Assembly: GCA_018105865.1 (NCBI GenBank)
Contig: CM030866.1
Coordinates: 3,050,519 to 3,114,518 of the forward strand
DNA from: Metaphire vulgaris
Lineage: Eukaryota; Annelida; Clitellata; Crassiclitellata; Megascolecidae
Reading direction: 5' to 3'
DNA: 64,000 bases
The notes under the pieces are model-generated. The model ran no database searches, had not been told where the DNA came from, and was given only the letters and a program-made list of their open reading frames with translations. How positions within the stretch are numbered: the stretch's first letter is position 1; the number at the start of each line of letters is the position of its first letter. Position numbers and translations under genes: made by a program. This document shows positions 21,969-42,503 of this stretch, piece by piece.

Positions 21969-22525
21969 CAGGGGACCCCGCCGGCCTAGAATATTTAAGA
22001 GTTTTCATACGGATGACCCTTTTTGCTCGCCAAGATATTTCAAAAACGTTGCGCTCGCAAAAATTGCAGGGGGCCCCCGAAAGTCACGCGCCGGCTCTGG
22101 TGTAAACCAATTTAACCAAAAGGTGTCATTATTCAGTGGCGTAGCCAGCTTATGCATGCAAGTGACGTTGCTAACTCTAAGCACTATGCGACTGAACACA
22201 AGCGGTGACCGCGGCCATCCCCCCTGCCCTTCCTTGAACCGAAAGTGAACGGATTTACAAAAATTGTGTTGGTCATATTTTTTTGAAATGGGGTTGTTTG
22301 AACAATTATTAGATTATTATTATTATTATTATTATGATTATAATTAGGCCCATATGTTACTTTCGCATACAAACAGCCTGGAGTCCGGGGGCCCACAATG
22401 TTTACTGTCTAAGTCTGGATCCACTTGCCATTGCGGGCAAGTTGACAAAGCGACCAATCGGGCACTTAGGAAGTATGAACAGAAGAACTATTCCATCTCA
22501 TTGGTTGATGTAAAAACTTCTAATT
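21969..22525. other. intergenic DNA with a truncated hAT end
   Basis: The terminus CAGTGGCGTAGCCAG occurs at 22135 without a partner. A short (ATT)n lies at 22315-22335. No exon is visible. Confidence 0.4.
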
Positions 22526-22605
22526 TTAACCCCTTAACCGTGTATTTAACTGTAACTCAATGTAAAATGGACGGATATATCCGGGATCCCCAGTTAAGGG
22601 GTTAA
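22526..22605 (+). mobile_element. 80-bp piggyBac-like TTAA miniature element
   Basis: TTAA, CCCCTTAACCGTG, then CAGTTAAGGGG, TTAA. The body is 72 bp and the target duplication TTAA. It is almost identical to the copies at 30860, 39438 and 45185. The peptide read from it (LTVYLTVTQCKMDGYIRD) recurs only because the DNA does. Confidence 0.8.
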
Positions 22606-23790
22606 TGTGAAATATGAAACAACTCCGTTCACGCCATAATCGCTATTAGGCTTGTCTATAATATTATTATTATATTATTATTATTATTATTATTATTCTC
22701 ACACTGACATCAGTAACGCCAATCACGTGACCAACGTCAGCAGCTCTGACATTTTCCAGGACTTCGACGTCGGTAATTTATTTACATAATTCAAATTAAT
22801 GTAATGCGATGTAATTAAGTAATTAAGAGCATTTATTAAAGTGTAATTCAATTAGCAACTTTTATGAATCCCATTTAATCCATTACTGGAACAGAAATTG
22901 CAGTTTTAATCAATAATTATGAGCAGCAGCAGCAGTAGGCCTAGTAGTAGTAGGCCTAGTAGTAGGCTAGCAGTGGCGCACCCAGGGTTTCTGAAAGGGG
23001 GACACGTCAACTTTTCTGGTTGGCACCCCCAGACCCCCATGCTACCCTACCAAAATATTAAACTCTAAATCCGCCTATGCTAGTCATCATCATCATCATA
23101 GTTGCTTTCTGCCAGCTCATTAGCGGCCTATGCCTATGCTAGTAGTAGTACTAATTTTCTACTTGTGGAGTAGCAGAATAGTTCTGGTACAACTGTTTAG
23201 TGTTTACAAATTGAATCGTAAACGATTTTTGAAAGAGAGTAAAATTTTAATTTTTTAAAACCAATTTCATCAAGGACACTTTAAGCTAAATAAACCGAAT
23301 AAATGAGTTTGCAGTGGTACGAATTAATGGATATCCCGGAGAAAGAGAGACGGATAATAATGAGTCGGGGAAAAGGGGGGAAGTGTAAACGGTTGGGGGG
23401 AAAGGGTCGTTTCAAAACATCGCTGTCGTCCAGATCTTGTACAAACCGTTTCTCGTATAGTGTTACTAACAGCCCTGGTCTTCGTAAACAGTTCATATCG
23501 TTGCAAAGGATCCAGTTTCGACGGATCGACTGACGATGTGGTTTGGACGTCACGTGAAAAACTGTGCATTTCCCAAAACCGGGGCCGTGGAAAGAGGAGA
23601 CGTGGATTACTGCCCCCTCCCCCGGGGCCCCAGGAGAGCGAACAGGCCCCGCTCAACTGTCTTCAGCGCGCCGGGTAATTTTTTATAGTGCTTGATGCGA
23701 ATAAAAATAATTGTTAAACCCAAAATTCTGTTTTAAAAAGCTTTTGCAATTCACCACTCACAACGCAATTAAGAGAACATCGAACTGAGT
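22606..23790. other. intergenic DNA
   Basis: Contains (ATT)n at 22664-22695 and, at 22971-23079, a possible decayed hAT-like element starting CAGTGGCGCACCCAGG. Open frames on both strands at 23281-23656 are unlike known proteins, and I do not support them as genes. Confidence 0.4.
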
Positions 23791-23799
23791 GCGTTACCA

Positions 23800-24015
<216 letters not shown>

Positions 24016-24581
24016 CGTGTGAAACTTGAAATCGTGCCTTCCATTTCGGTGTCTGCTGTAAACAAAACCGTTTCGTTTATGCAATCGTCGTCGTCGTCGT
24101 CGTCGTCTGAAATCGAAGTTTCTTGTTTTAAGTCTCGCGAGATCTTGATCGTAATCTCGTACTGAACGTCACGTGATCTCGAAAGCCGATCGGTGTGTCA
24201 AACAGTTTATTGTTCTTTTCAACATGTATATGTATGTGTATATGTAAGTGTATATATATATATATATAACAGTCATATTAAGTCATATATATATTATATA
24301 TATATATATATATGGGGAGGGGAATTAAGTAGTGGTTAGTACTTGGCCTGCTGTGACTATAGCGCTATATAAATTGGCTTATTAACTAACTAACCAGGGA
24401 GCAAGAAAAAGGAAGAGGCAGATCCATGCAGAAAAAATGGATAGACAATATTTTTAGAAGATCTGACCGAGAAACAACTGACAATCTCAGAAGGAAGAAA
24501 TTTGACATCTGACAAAAAAGACCTGGAATTGTTTTCTGGCTGGCCATTAGCCGTTGCCACTAATGAGTTGGCAGAGATAAA
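24016..24581. other. intergenic DNA with LINE tail fragment
   Basis: (CGT)n lies at 24087-24107 and (TA)n at 24250-24312. At 24350-24393 the sequence ACTATAGCGCTATATAAATT with (AACT)n resembles the L2-like tail at 4300-4390. Confidence 0.5.
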
Positions 24582-24773
24582 CAGGGTGCGATTTGCGGGG
24601 GTAAAGGGGGAATCTTCCCCCACTGCCCAACTGCATCCCACCTGCTGTTATACCCCCACCACTACATCCCCCCACTGCTACAGTTTCCATGATGGTGGTA
24701 CACGGCGGTGGTGGTGATGATGAAGCTCGACATGGGGGCCCCTCCACTGCTCCAGGTCACAAATCGCACCCTG
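24582..24773 (+). mobile_element. hAT-like element, CAGGGTGCGATTTG family
   Basis: The termini CAGGGTGCGATTTG and CAAATCGCACCCTG are perfectly inverted, and the flanking duplication GAGATAAA is perfect. 192 bp, C-rich interior, no coding capacity. Confidence 0.92.
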
Positions 24774-26340
24774 GAGATAAATGATGATGATGATGATGAT
24801 GGTGGTGGTGGCGGCGGCGGCGGTGGTGGTGATGATGACGATTATAGGAATTCATAGTTTATTTATTTGTTCCCATGCCTCTACAGTATAATTATAGGCT
24901 ATGTAACCACTGGGCCTCTGAAAACTGCGCGCTACATAAATAAAATATCTCAACGTAAGCCTATATATTGTAATAATGATGCACTACAATGTAGGCCTAC
25001 ATCAATCCCAAATTCCCAATCGTTCTTCGCCTTCGGACTCTACCGACGACATCTGACGTCATCGCCATGGCAATAAAACAGTCAGTCGTTGTGTGGCATC
25101 CTCCGAATTGATACTCTCCTCAATCCCAACCTCCACCTCCGAGGGGGGTGGGGGGTTAAACAATCGAGGGATAGAATTCCTTGACGGCGTGTCAGCGAAA
25201 CGGATAGGATTACGAATTTGTATCGCCATCTGGTGACGATTTATCTCTTGCAGGACTGAGGAGATGGTTGGGGTGGAGGTGCAGCCGGGTGCATTGTTCC
25301 GGGGCCAATTGAGCTCAAAGAAGGTCCATAATTAAAGGAATAAGTGTTACAGAATTTTACTAACCCAAATTTTTAAAGAAAAACATGAATAAAAAGTACT
25401 TCTACTTTGTGTGAGTAGGCCTATAGAAAAACCGCTTTACAGTAGCCATGCTTGATATAACATTTAGTCATATTAATATACTTGCCCTATCTTAATATGC
25501 TTACCTTTCCCTATCTTAACATCAATATACACAAAAGTGGAACTTTTCTTAAGGGCCCAAGAACCTTCTTTGTACCGAAGGCCGAGGCCCGGACTTTGTC
25601 TCGGCGGTCCTTAAACCAACAACGAAAAGGGGGCCCGACCCTCCCTATTCGAGCAGAATATCTGAGCCCTGTTACGACTCAGCCTCGCCTCTGGCATGAC
25701 CGAGTCGTGGAATTTGTGCAAAAAGCGCCGAGAAACTGAGGGTCGGGTATAGGCTGCAGTGTGATCGAAGATAGCAGGCCTATACTTGAAAAGACTACTT
25801 TTTTCTGCTCGTCAAGAGGAGTTTTCAACGGAAAATGCCGATGTACCCCCCCTCCTCCCCTATTCCGGCATGCATCCTGGTTGCGCCACTTTCAACAGTC
25901 CGACCAAGAGAGTTTGCAATCTGTTCGAAAATTTCGTTTCTTACTCGACGCCTTCGCAAATTTGCGAGGCGACGACAAAAATACCGTCGAGACCCAAGAC
26001 ATCAACTTCAACTCGGGCGTGATTTAGGCCTATACGGGGAAACCGATAAATATCAGAGAGGCCCTAAGCCGAATAAACTATACTGCACCGACGGCACGGA
26101 GTATCATGAACCCCATACATTATACGATGCAACGGATTTTGTAAGATTGTAGATAAATTATTTCAGAAAACCGATTAGATGCCCGTTTTTCCATTTGTCA
26201 GAACTTGAAACGGCCGCCCGGCGATCGGTCCCCCCTCCCCCCCACGCCCACGCCGCAATCCGCAGAACGAGGTGCGGAAATTAATGAGGATTGGTTAACA
26301 CGACGCTAAGATAATGTAAACTAAGCCCTTAGAGAATGAA
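24774..26340. other. intergenic DNA
   Basis: (GAT)n/(GGT)n repeats lie at 24781-24842. Open frames at 25482-26152 lack domains and are interrupted in all frames. No gene is supported. Confidence 0.4.
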
Positions 26341-26352
26341 AACTAGTCAGCT

Positions 26353-26700
<348 letters not shown>

Positions 26701-26737
26701 GCTTGAGAGGCTGGCTGTTCGTGCTGTTATATCATAG

Positions 26738-27894
26738 CAGTGGCGGCTTCATGGTTTGGCAAGTGGGGGGAGGGGCGTTGGGGTAGCAACTTCTAATCAT
26801 GAAGGGTCAACCATTTGCTGTTAGGTATGTAGTATTAAGTATAGGGTCCCAACAGGGTGGCCACTGGGGGGGCAGGCACTCAATAGGAGGCACGCCCCTG
26901 TGGAGCCGCCACTGCCTGTAGGTCGAAATTGAGAAAGATATTATTGATTATTCTTACAAAGGTTAAAGTAGTATATGTATATGGGGCAAGAGGAAAATGT
27001 GGATTTTGCGGGAGAATTTCTTCAAATCGATTAGATTTTTGTATATCTAGGTCCTATCCACCCTCCATTCAACAGGTCTTCAATTGGCTTCTCCCACACA
27101 GCGATTTAATTATAAAACTTGTTTTTGATGTCTATAAAACCTGTTGTATAATTAACCAGAGATCTTAATACGCGGCTCTTCCCTCGATCGACCTACTATC
27201 GACCTATCCACAAAATATTCTGGCGGACTTTCACTCAGTTGATGTCCCTCGTTCTCGTACAGTCTATAGCGTTAGTGTGCAGTATGAAATGGCTAGGGTG
27301 CTCTATTTCGAACCCCGTAGATCAAAATTGAGAATGATATTATTGATTATTCTTGCTAATATTAAAGCAAGAAAGAAGGAACAAGAGGAAAATCTGGATT
27401 TTGTCGGAGAATTTCTTCAAATTGACTAAATTTTCACATATCTAGGGCCTATATAACTTCTATTCAAAGGCCTTCAGTTGGCTTCTCTCACACAGCGATT
27501 TAATTATAAAACTTGTTTTTGATGTCTATAAAACCTGTTGTATAATGAACCAGATATCTTAATACGCGACTCTTCCCTCGATCGCCCTACTAGCCATTCC
27601 TCAAGATATTCGGGCGGACTTTCATTTAGTTGATGTCCCTCGTTCTCGTACAGTCAATGACGTTAGTGTGTAGCATGAAATGGCTGGGGGTGCTCTATTT
27701 CGAACCATGTATACAGTGGCGGCTCCAGGATTTGGCAAGTGGGGGGCCGTTGGGGTGGCAACTTCTAATCATGGGGGCAACCATTTGTTGTTAGGTATGC
27801 AGTATTAATTATAGGTCCCAACAGGGGGCCACAGAGGGCCAGGCACTCAATAGGTGGCACGGGCCCCCAAGCCTCCTCTGTGGAGCCGCCACTG
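26738..27894 (+). mobile_element. composite hAT-like element, 1157 bp
   Basis: Two miniature CAGTGGCGG-family elements in the same orientation (26738-26914 and 27714-27894) flank two tandem copies of an approximately 400-bp sequence. The outer ends, CAGTGGCGGC on the left and GGAGCCGCCACTG on the right, are bordered by the perfect octamer TATCATAG (26730-26737 and 27895-27902). The inner ends have no matching duplication. The simplest reading is that the whole 1157-bp block transposed as one unit. Confidence 0.82.
26915..27705. repeat. two tandem 400-bp units inside the composite element
   Basis: Unit one is 26915-27314 and unit two 27315-27705. They align throughout at roughly 85% by eye. 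Both contain GAGATATTATTGATTATTC-like starts, CACAGCGATTTAATTATAAA in the middle and CTCTATTTCGAAC at the end. No coding frame is conserved between them. Confidence 0.85.
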
Positions 27895-27902
27895 TATCAT
27901 AG

Positions 27903-28908
27903 CATTCGGAATGTGTTCTAGCGTTGTCTTGACTCTTGATCATAGCCGCTTTCGCTATCACTATTGTTTCTTGGTGCAAAGTCGAAGGCTTAGGCCTGCG
28001 TTTCACAAATCGATCCATTTCAGGCTCTAAATTTCAAAGACAAAAGTAATCTAAGTCTACTCTAAACACAACTTTCTGAAATTTGCAGTAAAATTTACTT
28101 TGTTTTGATTAAATCGGTTTAAATGCCGGAAAACAGCTTCCGCTTACGTCATGGTCACGTCCGCCTTAACCTGGAATCTGGAAGTACGGACTGACCTTTG
28201 GATTACAACCTCGATTCACCACGGACAATGATTCACGACCGATTATTCACTGAAGCGACCATCGACTGGTGCAGATGTACTACTACAATGGCGCTAAAGA
28301 AGTCTACTACTACTACTACTATGGTCAAGTAACTGTGAAGTAAGTAAGTAACAAAACATACTCGATTAATCTATTAAAATAATTTCAATCTTCAGAATTC
28401 TTTGATAGTCAACGAGAGCATTCATCTTTAGTATCGACGGTCCTATAAATTACACAAAGCGTCATTCTAAGACTTTAAGTCCAAAATCTTGCGGCTTGCA
28501 CCGGCACGATCTGTTATGATAAAAACGTATCGTTGTCCTATTTCCTCCGACTTTATGATCAATTTTATTAGACCCTCGTCGAAAGGTCTAATAGGATTAA
28601 TCCAGACTTTTCGTCTATATTTTGTACTGCTTTGAGACTTCAGCGCGACCAACCACATTCCCTGCCACGGCCCACCTTTGGGCAGCCGCCCACGGGTTGA
28701 GACTTGAGAACCACTTGATAAGACACCGCCATCTTAAGGCGTTTACGTCATTAGAAGCGCTGTTCTCTTGTTGTAATGCACAGTCTGTCTTCTGTTTACA
28801 GAGAAGATGCAGATTGTCGTTTTTCGGCTCAATGTATTTTTCCTATATTTTGCGATTTTATAAAATGCGTAAAAGTTCTGCGTGCCGTTGAATATCGTAT
28901 ACTAGGAG
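27903..28908. other. upstream region of the phostensin/taperin-like gene
   Basis: A SINE tail with TACTACAATGGCGCTAAAGAAG and (CTA)n lies at 28278-28320, followed by (AAGT)n. No TATA box or first exon could be placed. The ATG at 28909 is preceded by in-frame stops. Confidence 0.4.
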
Positions 28909-36323
<7,415 letters not shown>

Positions 36324-38517
36324 AGAACTGGATTTTGTGTAACAGTCAAATTTTCCCTACCAGTTCAACTGTTGTTGGGGTGTTCGGATCATAGTGCAGC
36401 CATGTTGAGTTAATTGCTGGTTGGTGCGCCATCGGCTGATGCCCTGCGCATTATGCTAGTGGCGCTATAGAAGTTGTTTGATTGATTGATTGATCTGTTT
36501 GTATTGATTTTCTTCCATAATTCTGAAATCATCGATACTTTCGATTTCACGGATGCCGATTGTTTCTTGTAAGGTCCGAGGTCGCGATTTTCGGTTCGGG
36601 TTTTAATGTTGTTACCGGTCACCAGAGCGTCAAAACTGAACTGCTTTTGCCAGGTGCCACTTGATAGATTTTCAAATGCTGCTTTGTGATCGCTTTGCAA
36701 AGCATTGAATTTCATTGAATTTTTTGTGAGTTTTGTTAAATAGCTGAGTGGCAGTTGTGGTACTTAGAATGGTATACAATACATAGATATACAATAGAAT
36801 ACAATGGTACTTAGATCTAAAATAATTATCGTGAAAATTTGTTATTCAGAACTGTTTTAACCTAGCCTCGTTTTCAATGTGACCACTTACTGTTGCTTCT
36901 GTTTCATGATATCTAAAAATATCTTTTCACTAATTACTGCCCTTAATTCTGGAAAAGTTTACAATATTATGGCAATCTCAATATAAAATTGTTTCTGGTC
37001 TTCTATTCTCATTTTATTTCTTTGTTCCAACCAGTCACTAAAGTTTTTATTCAGTTCTTAGGTTTAATTTCCCTTTATGCTGTGCAACTTTACTTGTTAC
37101 CAATCAATGAGTTTGCCCCCTATTTTCAATATTTGATCTGTGTATTCCAAGGTTGCAGCAGCTTCATTTGTATCTTGTGCTTTAAGCATGATTTCTCAGG
37201 ATTAGGAAATTTTGCAACACAACTATTTTTTCTTGCCGTATGTAATTGGTTTAAACGAGTTAGAGACCTTTGCGAAAGTCATAAATCATCAACAGATATC
37301 TGATAGGGAGTATGTTAACCCCTTAACTGGGCAACTATTTGTAACTCAATGTAAAATGGACGAGCGTTACTCGGGGCACCCACTTAAGGGGTTAAGAGCT
37401 GCCTTGCCGTTACCAGCCAATCGTGGCAATTTTAATTATGTGACAGAATTGTACATGGATCGTGTAATTTGCTCTACAACAATAGGTACTCGCATGTCCG
37501 CACGTTACCTATTTAGAACGTGTCTGAGGAACAGAATTCTGTTATTGGATTTGGGTTTTTATATGCCATTATTTGCAGTTGATGCAGACTAGATGATTGG
37601 TTGTAAAAATTACTTGATTTTTAGCACTGATCTTTGATGATTTAAACGCTAGACCAGAGATATGGTTTAGTCGCTGTTTCTAGCAGACACATGTCCATAC
37701 ATTTATTTGCGGTTATAGCTTGGCTATTGTGTTTTTGACCGAGTTTTCTGTAATGTGCCGAAGTCTTGTTGTTTATGCTCGTTTCATTTACTGCAAAAAA
37801 AATGATGTCAATTTTGATTTGCAGCAAGTTTTTTATCCAAAGACCTTTGAAAAACAGGACTGTTTTATTCAGTGGCATATTGGGCTACATAATGAGGCCC
37901 TGGAAATTGTTGACTTGGGGGGGGGAGGTGGGCCCATTGCACACACAGTTGCAGGATTCATTCCAGTTCGTGTTAATTAACTATTTATTCCCAGTGATCT
38001 GTGGACCAGATACAATGCATGTTATTAGAAAAACTAATGTGCTATGACAAGTTACTAAACCAAATAATAGACACACAGTTGTTTTAGGGCCCATAGAGTT
38101 TATTAGCCATAGAGGGCCCCCGTTCGCGTGCTACTATATGAGCCGATACTCTCTTGGTGTTATTGACCATTTTGCTGCCTGGGAATTGTGAATTTTGCTC
38201 TGTCTAGTTTTCTTGTGTTATTTGGCCATGGCCTGAGCATAACATTTTATGTCAATACCCAGAATTTTTTATATTTCTGGATATAACCATTCCTACATAG
38301 CACTGAATTAGTTAAGTGGGGGATGGGTGCCAGTTTAGAAAATTGCTTGATTGCAGTTTTAATGATCTAAATCAATGACATGCAATAGTTTGTGTAGTTT
38401 TTCAAATTGACTGTTTCATAACAACAGAGATATTTTTTCATGTTGTGGGGACTCTTCTGTTTATATTGAATTTTTAAATTTTAATTTCTGTAATTTCTCT
38501 TGCCATATGGGCTGCTA
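36324..38517. other. 3' flank with SINE tail and TTAA element
   Basis: A SINE tail (GCGCCATCGGCTGATGCCC...GCGCTATAGAAG, 36424-36495) ends in (ATTG)n. A diverged TTAA element is at 37315. No exon is supported in 36500-38517. Confidence 0.45.
37315..37395 (+). mobile_element. diverged piggyBac-like TTAA miniature element
   Basis: Termini TTAACCCCTTAAC and ACTTAAGGGGTTAA are conserved. The interior keeps GTAACTCAATGTAAAATGGA but changes on both sides (81 bp in total). Confidence 0.7.
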
Positions 38518-38652
38518 CAGTAGGTTCACATTATAATGGACTATAAAGGAACTCCATTCTGTTATGACCAGGTTAATTTTATAACAGTATTATGTTATAT
38601 TATACTGTATTTCAACCTACAGCCATTGTTCATCATAACAAAGTCTCCACTG
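38518..38652 (+). mobile_element. pogo/Tc1-like miniature element
   Basis: Starts CAGTAGGTTCACATTATAAT and ends TTGTTATGATG-complementary sequence with CCACTG, flanked by TA on both sides. The terminal repeats are imperfect. Confidence 0.45.
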
Positions 38653-39240
38653 TAGCAAAATTTCTTATATCCAAGTCCTACAGTTACTAATCAATGATGC
38701 CTCTTCTGTAGTATTTTAATTCTAGTCGCTCAAATGTATTGGCTGCAATAGTATTATCTTGTTGGATTTGTGATTACTGGTACTCGAAAGAAGTAATTTA
38801 GTAGTTTCGTTCTGTGTAACTTTCCGGCTTGTTTGTTCTTTCGTAAAGTTCAGCCGACGTAAAAAGAATGTCTTTACGATCTGCTCAGCGTTTGTTACTC
38901 TTGAGCTGAATTGATGATGCTGATATCGGTGATTATCTTACTTATTTAACTGCTGATATTATGTTTTTACGAGTGATGTTGTCTATATGGTTACATTTTT
39001 TTAATTTTTGTGCATCACAGAGCCAGTGGAATTGACACCCTGGGACCCTAAAAGTGAATTTTTGAGCAGGCCAAATTTTTGCCGATGAGCCATTTGCTCA
39101 TTTACAATATAGGATCTTACTTAAAAATTAGAATAAGGTCCTTCCTAAGCTCTCAAGGTTCCTAGGGCAGCGCTGATCTCCTTGTTAAGGCCGTCAGCCA
39201 GGTGACTGTTGCAGATTACATGATATGGGACCAGCGTGCC

Positions 39241-39403
39241 TAGAGGTGTAGCCAGGAATTTGATTGGGGGTATAAATATTTTTTGTGGGGGGTATAAATC
39301 TTTACTACAAACCATATAACCACATATAAGCCGCATAAAGAACTTTAAGGTAGACTGATTTTGGGGGGTATATATACCGATATACCCCATCTCTATGCCC
39401 CTG
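39241..39403 (-). mobile_element. old hAT-like element, GCGTAGCCAGG family
   Basis: GGTGTAGCCAGGAATTTGATT on the left and ATGCCCCTG on the right. The interior (GGGGTATAAAT; AAGGTAGACTGATTT) matches 62573-62761 in reverse. Confidence 0.6.
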
Positions 39404-39437
39404 CTTCTGCCATCTTCCCGCCCCTATAGAATCTGAC

Positions 39438-39517
39438 TTAACCCCTTAACTGGGGATCCCGGATATATCCGTCAATTTTACATTGAGTTACAGTTAAATA
39501 CACGGTTAAGGGGTTAA
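39438..39517 (-). mobile_element. 80-bp piggyBac-like TTAA miniature element
   Basis: Reverse copy of the 22526 element, nearly identical, bounded by TTAA. Confidence 0.8.
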
Positions 39518-41239
39518 ACCTGGTCAATTGAGATAACTTGTCCTGGAGAGGGTCCAGACAGGTCAGACAAAAGTTGGCACTGTTCCTTGGTCATTGTAAG
39601 TTTTGCTACTGGATCGTAATTCTGTACATTTCAGACAAGACAGGAATTTTCAAATGATGACCAATGCCATTTATTATTATTTTGTTTCTGAGAGAAATAT
39701 TGTAAACTATTTATGCGTCTAAGTTGTTTTGAGTGTCAGATTCTTGCCAGACAGAATGATTATAATTTATAATTAAGTCGGTTTGTGACATGCATAATGA
39801 TATTTTTGTTGCAGTGCATTGTGAACTTGTTCATTTGTGAACTTGTTTGAATGCATTTGTGAACTTGTTCACTGGAAGTACTGCATTATGACTGAAAACT
39901 GTATTTTTGCTGCTTTAAAATTATTTGTGTATCTATAATTTGTCTTGAATTGGTGTAATGCTTATGATGGTGCTGCTGGTGCTGATGATTATTCTTGAAT
40001 ACTTGACTATCTATTGGCCACGAAATGTTGGCTAAGTTTCTTTACCTCTCCTTGTATTAACCATGATATACACCCATTGGTTTCTTCTGTTATAATGGAA
40101 ATTGTATAATTTTTGATCTACTCTATCATCATGTATCAGCAGTATTGTATATTGTTACGTTACTGTCCTGCCCCGTAGCATTCGTAAAGGCATTGTGCCC
40201 ACTTATGCTGCTTCGACTACCGTACTACTGCTGGTACAATACACGCATAGTGTTTATGAGCCTTCATTTCCTATTTAATGCACAGAAGTTTGATTTCAGG
40301 TTGAAATATTTGTGTTAATAGTATAACAGATTAGATAAATATTTTCATGCAATTGGTTCCTGTTGTAAAATTTTGCTGTGTAGAATTTAAACATGAGCAC
40401 AGTGCTGTGCTATGCATTCTCTTTTAAGACTTAGTACACAATTTCTTTTCAGTTATGGCATTTGTAGATGTTTTGTAAGAGTCAAACTGGGTGGCAGGGA
40501 TATTTTTACCCCTCCCACCACCCAATTTGAGACTGATACCCACCCACCCCAACACCCCCAATTTAAGCTATGAGATGACCCTTTTTTTTGCTTGTCAGAA
40601 TTTTTTGGCAGGGACCTCCCCTCCCAGAATTTACCGACCCCCCCCCAATTGATAATCCTAGAAATAACCCTGCTAGTTGGCGTTCAACAATGTTGTCGTT
40701 GTTACTAAGGAATCTTGTTATGCTTATGAGACCAGTAGTTCAGCAATTTGGTGCATTTTTCTGCCGTTTGGTAATTATTATTATTATTGTATTTGATTTG
40801 TAGATATTTTTATTAGACTTATTGTTGGTGTTTTCTAATCATGTCCAATTGAGTTTACGAGATTTAATTTCTTCTACGTGATTGTAATTTTTAGTAATTG
40901 TAATAATTTAAAACTGAAAGTTGATTTTCTGTTAGTATTTCACAAATACAGTTGATTTGATATTTTGATTAGTGGGTTGCAGTATTATTGTTTCCTAAGT
41001 CTTGATTTGCAATAATTGTTTTACTTTGGAATTTTAATTGTTTTTATCGTCATGTTAAATTAAATTATGTATATTATAAATGAAGTTGAATCGTATTATT
41101 GGTTTTGGTTTGATAGTATTTTTATAATCGTGAATTTTAGAATTTAGTACACAAATACTTTATATTTATCCCAGTAAAAAAGATCCCTGATATAATATCA
41201 GTAACCATAAAGGGATTTCATTGTAGGCATTTTGAAATA

Positions 41240-41530
41240 CAGTAGAACTTTGTTATAACATAACATAGAGTTTGTAAAATTTAGTACGTTATTATATCTT
41301 AGGTACATTATGTCCAATACCATCCGTTACATTGCGGTACGTTCAGGGCGCAATTTGCGAAGGGGAAGGGGGGAATCTCCCCCCCAACTGCCAAACTGCA
41401 TCCCCCCACCACTACATCCCCCCACTGCTACATTTCCCAACAACTACATCCCCCCAAGCTCGACATATCCCCCCCACTGCTCCAGGTCACAAATCGCACC
41501 CTGGGTACGTTATAACCGAATATGGCCCGA
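41240..41530 (+). mobile_element. pogo-like element interrupted by a hAT insertion
   Basis: The left end CAGTAGAACTTTGTTATAAC matches the TIR of the element at 49414. The sequence continues after the nested hAT as GTACGTTATAACCGAATATG. No right terminus was found. Confidence 0.5.
41344..41503 (+). mobile_element. hAT-like element, CAGGGTGCGATTTG family
   Basis: Starts CAGGGCGCAATTTG, ends CAAATCGCACCCTG. Perfect duplication GGTACGTT on both sides. 160 bp, nested in a pogo-like element. Confidence 0.9.
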
Positions 41531-41882
41531 GACTTTAGGCTTTATATTGGAACGTGACTGGCTTTGGAAATTGTTTAGACTTTAGAGCTCTCACCTGTCT
41601 CCTGCAGGTAGCATTTGTGCACACGATGCCAATAGACCAGTACCGTGTGCAAGGTTTCTAAGAGATCGCCAGACCGTGGCTACTGGAACATGAGTGAGGT
41701 CGCAATACAAATAAGTAAGTAAGTAAACACGAAATTTCTATAGCAGTCCACTCGAGACCTGAAGATGTTTCGTGGTGAATCCGATTCTGGCAGCGAACGA
41801 AATGGACAAGGGGCAAAGACACAAGTTTGTGTCCTGGGCCAGGGTCTGGAATGAGGGGGGCAAATCGACATTTTCTGGTACG
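41504..41882. other. intergenic DNA with (AAGT)n retroposon tail
   Basis: A CGCAATACAAAT stretch followed by (AAGT)n at 41711-41727 looks like a retroposon end. No exon is seen. Confidence 0.4.
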
Positions 41883-42204
41883 CAGTGGCGTAGCCAGGAT
41901 TTCCGGAAGGGGGTTTTTGGTTTTGATCGTAGCCAACTTCGAAAAATCTTGACAAGCGAAAAAGGTCATCCTCACCTTTCCTTCTTGTATATTTTTTCCT
42001 TTGCAGATGCTGACAAGCAAAAAAGGTCGCCACCTCTTACACCTTTACATTCCATAGCGTTTACAAATGCTGGGTCGGCAGGCCAAGGGGGTTTTGACCC
42101 CAAAACCGCGTCCGAAAATATAAAAATGTATGGAAACACAGCACATTAAATTTTTTCGTCAGCAGCCAAGGGGGGTTTAACCGCCACCTCTGGCTACGCC
42201 TCTG
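41883..42204 (+). mobile_element. hAT-like element, GCGTAGCCAGG family, 322 bp
   Basis: CAGTGGCGTAGCCAGG on the left and TGGCTACGCCTCTG on the right. Flanks CTGGTACG and CTGGTAAT match at 6 of 8. Two CTGACAAGC-like poly-A blocks lie inside. Confidence 0.7.
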
Positions 42205-42293
42205 CTGGTAATAGTATGCATGTGTCAGCTTACATCCTACACACGCCCGAGGGTACAGTCCGTTGTTTTGGTAGGAGTCAATTGCTTCCTGAA

Positions 42294-42313
42294 CAGGGAC
42301 GTGGCGCCTGGGG

Positions 42314-42380
<67 letters not shown>

Positions 42381-42503
42381 TCCCTCCAAATCAGACTACC
42401 TTAAAATTTGAATGTTTTTTAGATTTTCAAAGTTTTTAAAGATTTATACCCCCTCCTAATCCCATCATACATCCCCCAAATCAAATTCCTGGCTACGCCC
42501 CTG
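42294..42503 (+). mobile_element. hAT-like element carrying a (TA)n tract
   Basis: CAGGGACGTGGCGCCTGG and CCTGGCTACGCCCCTG are the ends. About 60 bp of (TA)n (42315-42379) occupies the interior. The right part matches 62573-62761. The flanks match at 6 of 8. Confidence 0.65.

Larger units (their letters stand above)
38653..41239. other. AT-rich intergenic DNA
   Basis: No exon is found. A 17-22-bp word, TTGTGAACTTGTT, is repeated three times at 39830-39870. Two small transposons at 39241 and 39438 are listed separately. Confidence 0.4.

Noticed and set aside
22354..22605. Conserved peptide LTVYLTVTQCKMDGYIRD shared with 45185-45433
   Set aside because: It is the translated TTAA miniature element; similarity is at the DNA level and neither frame has other support.
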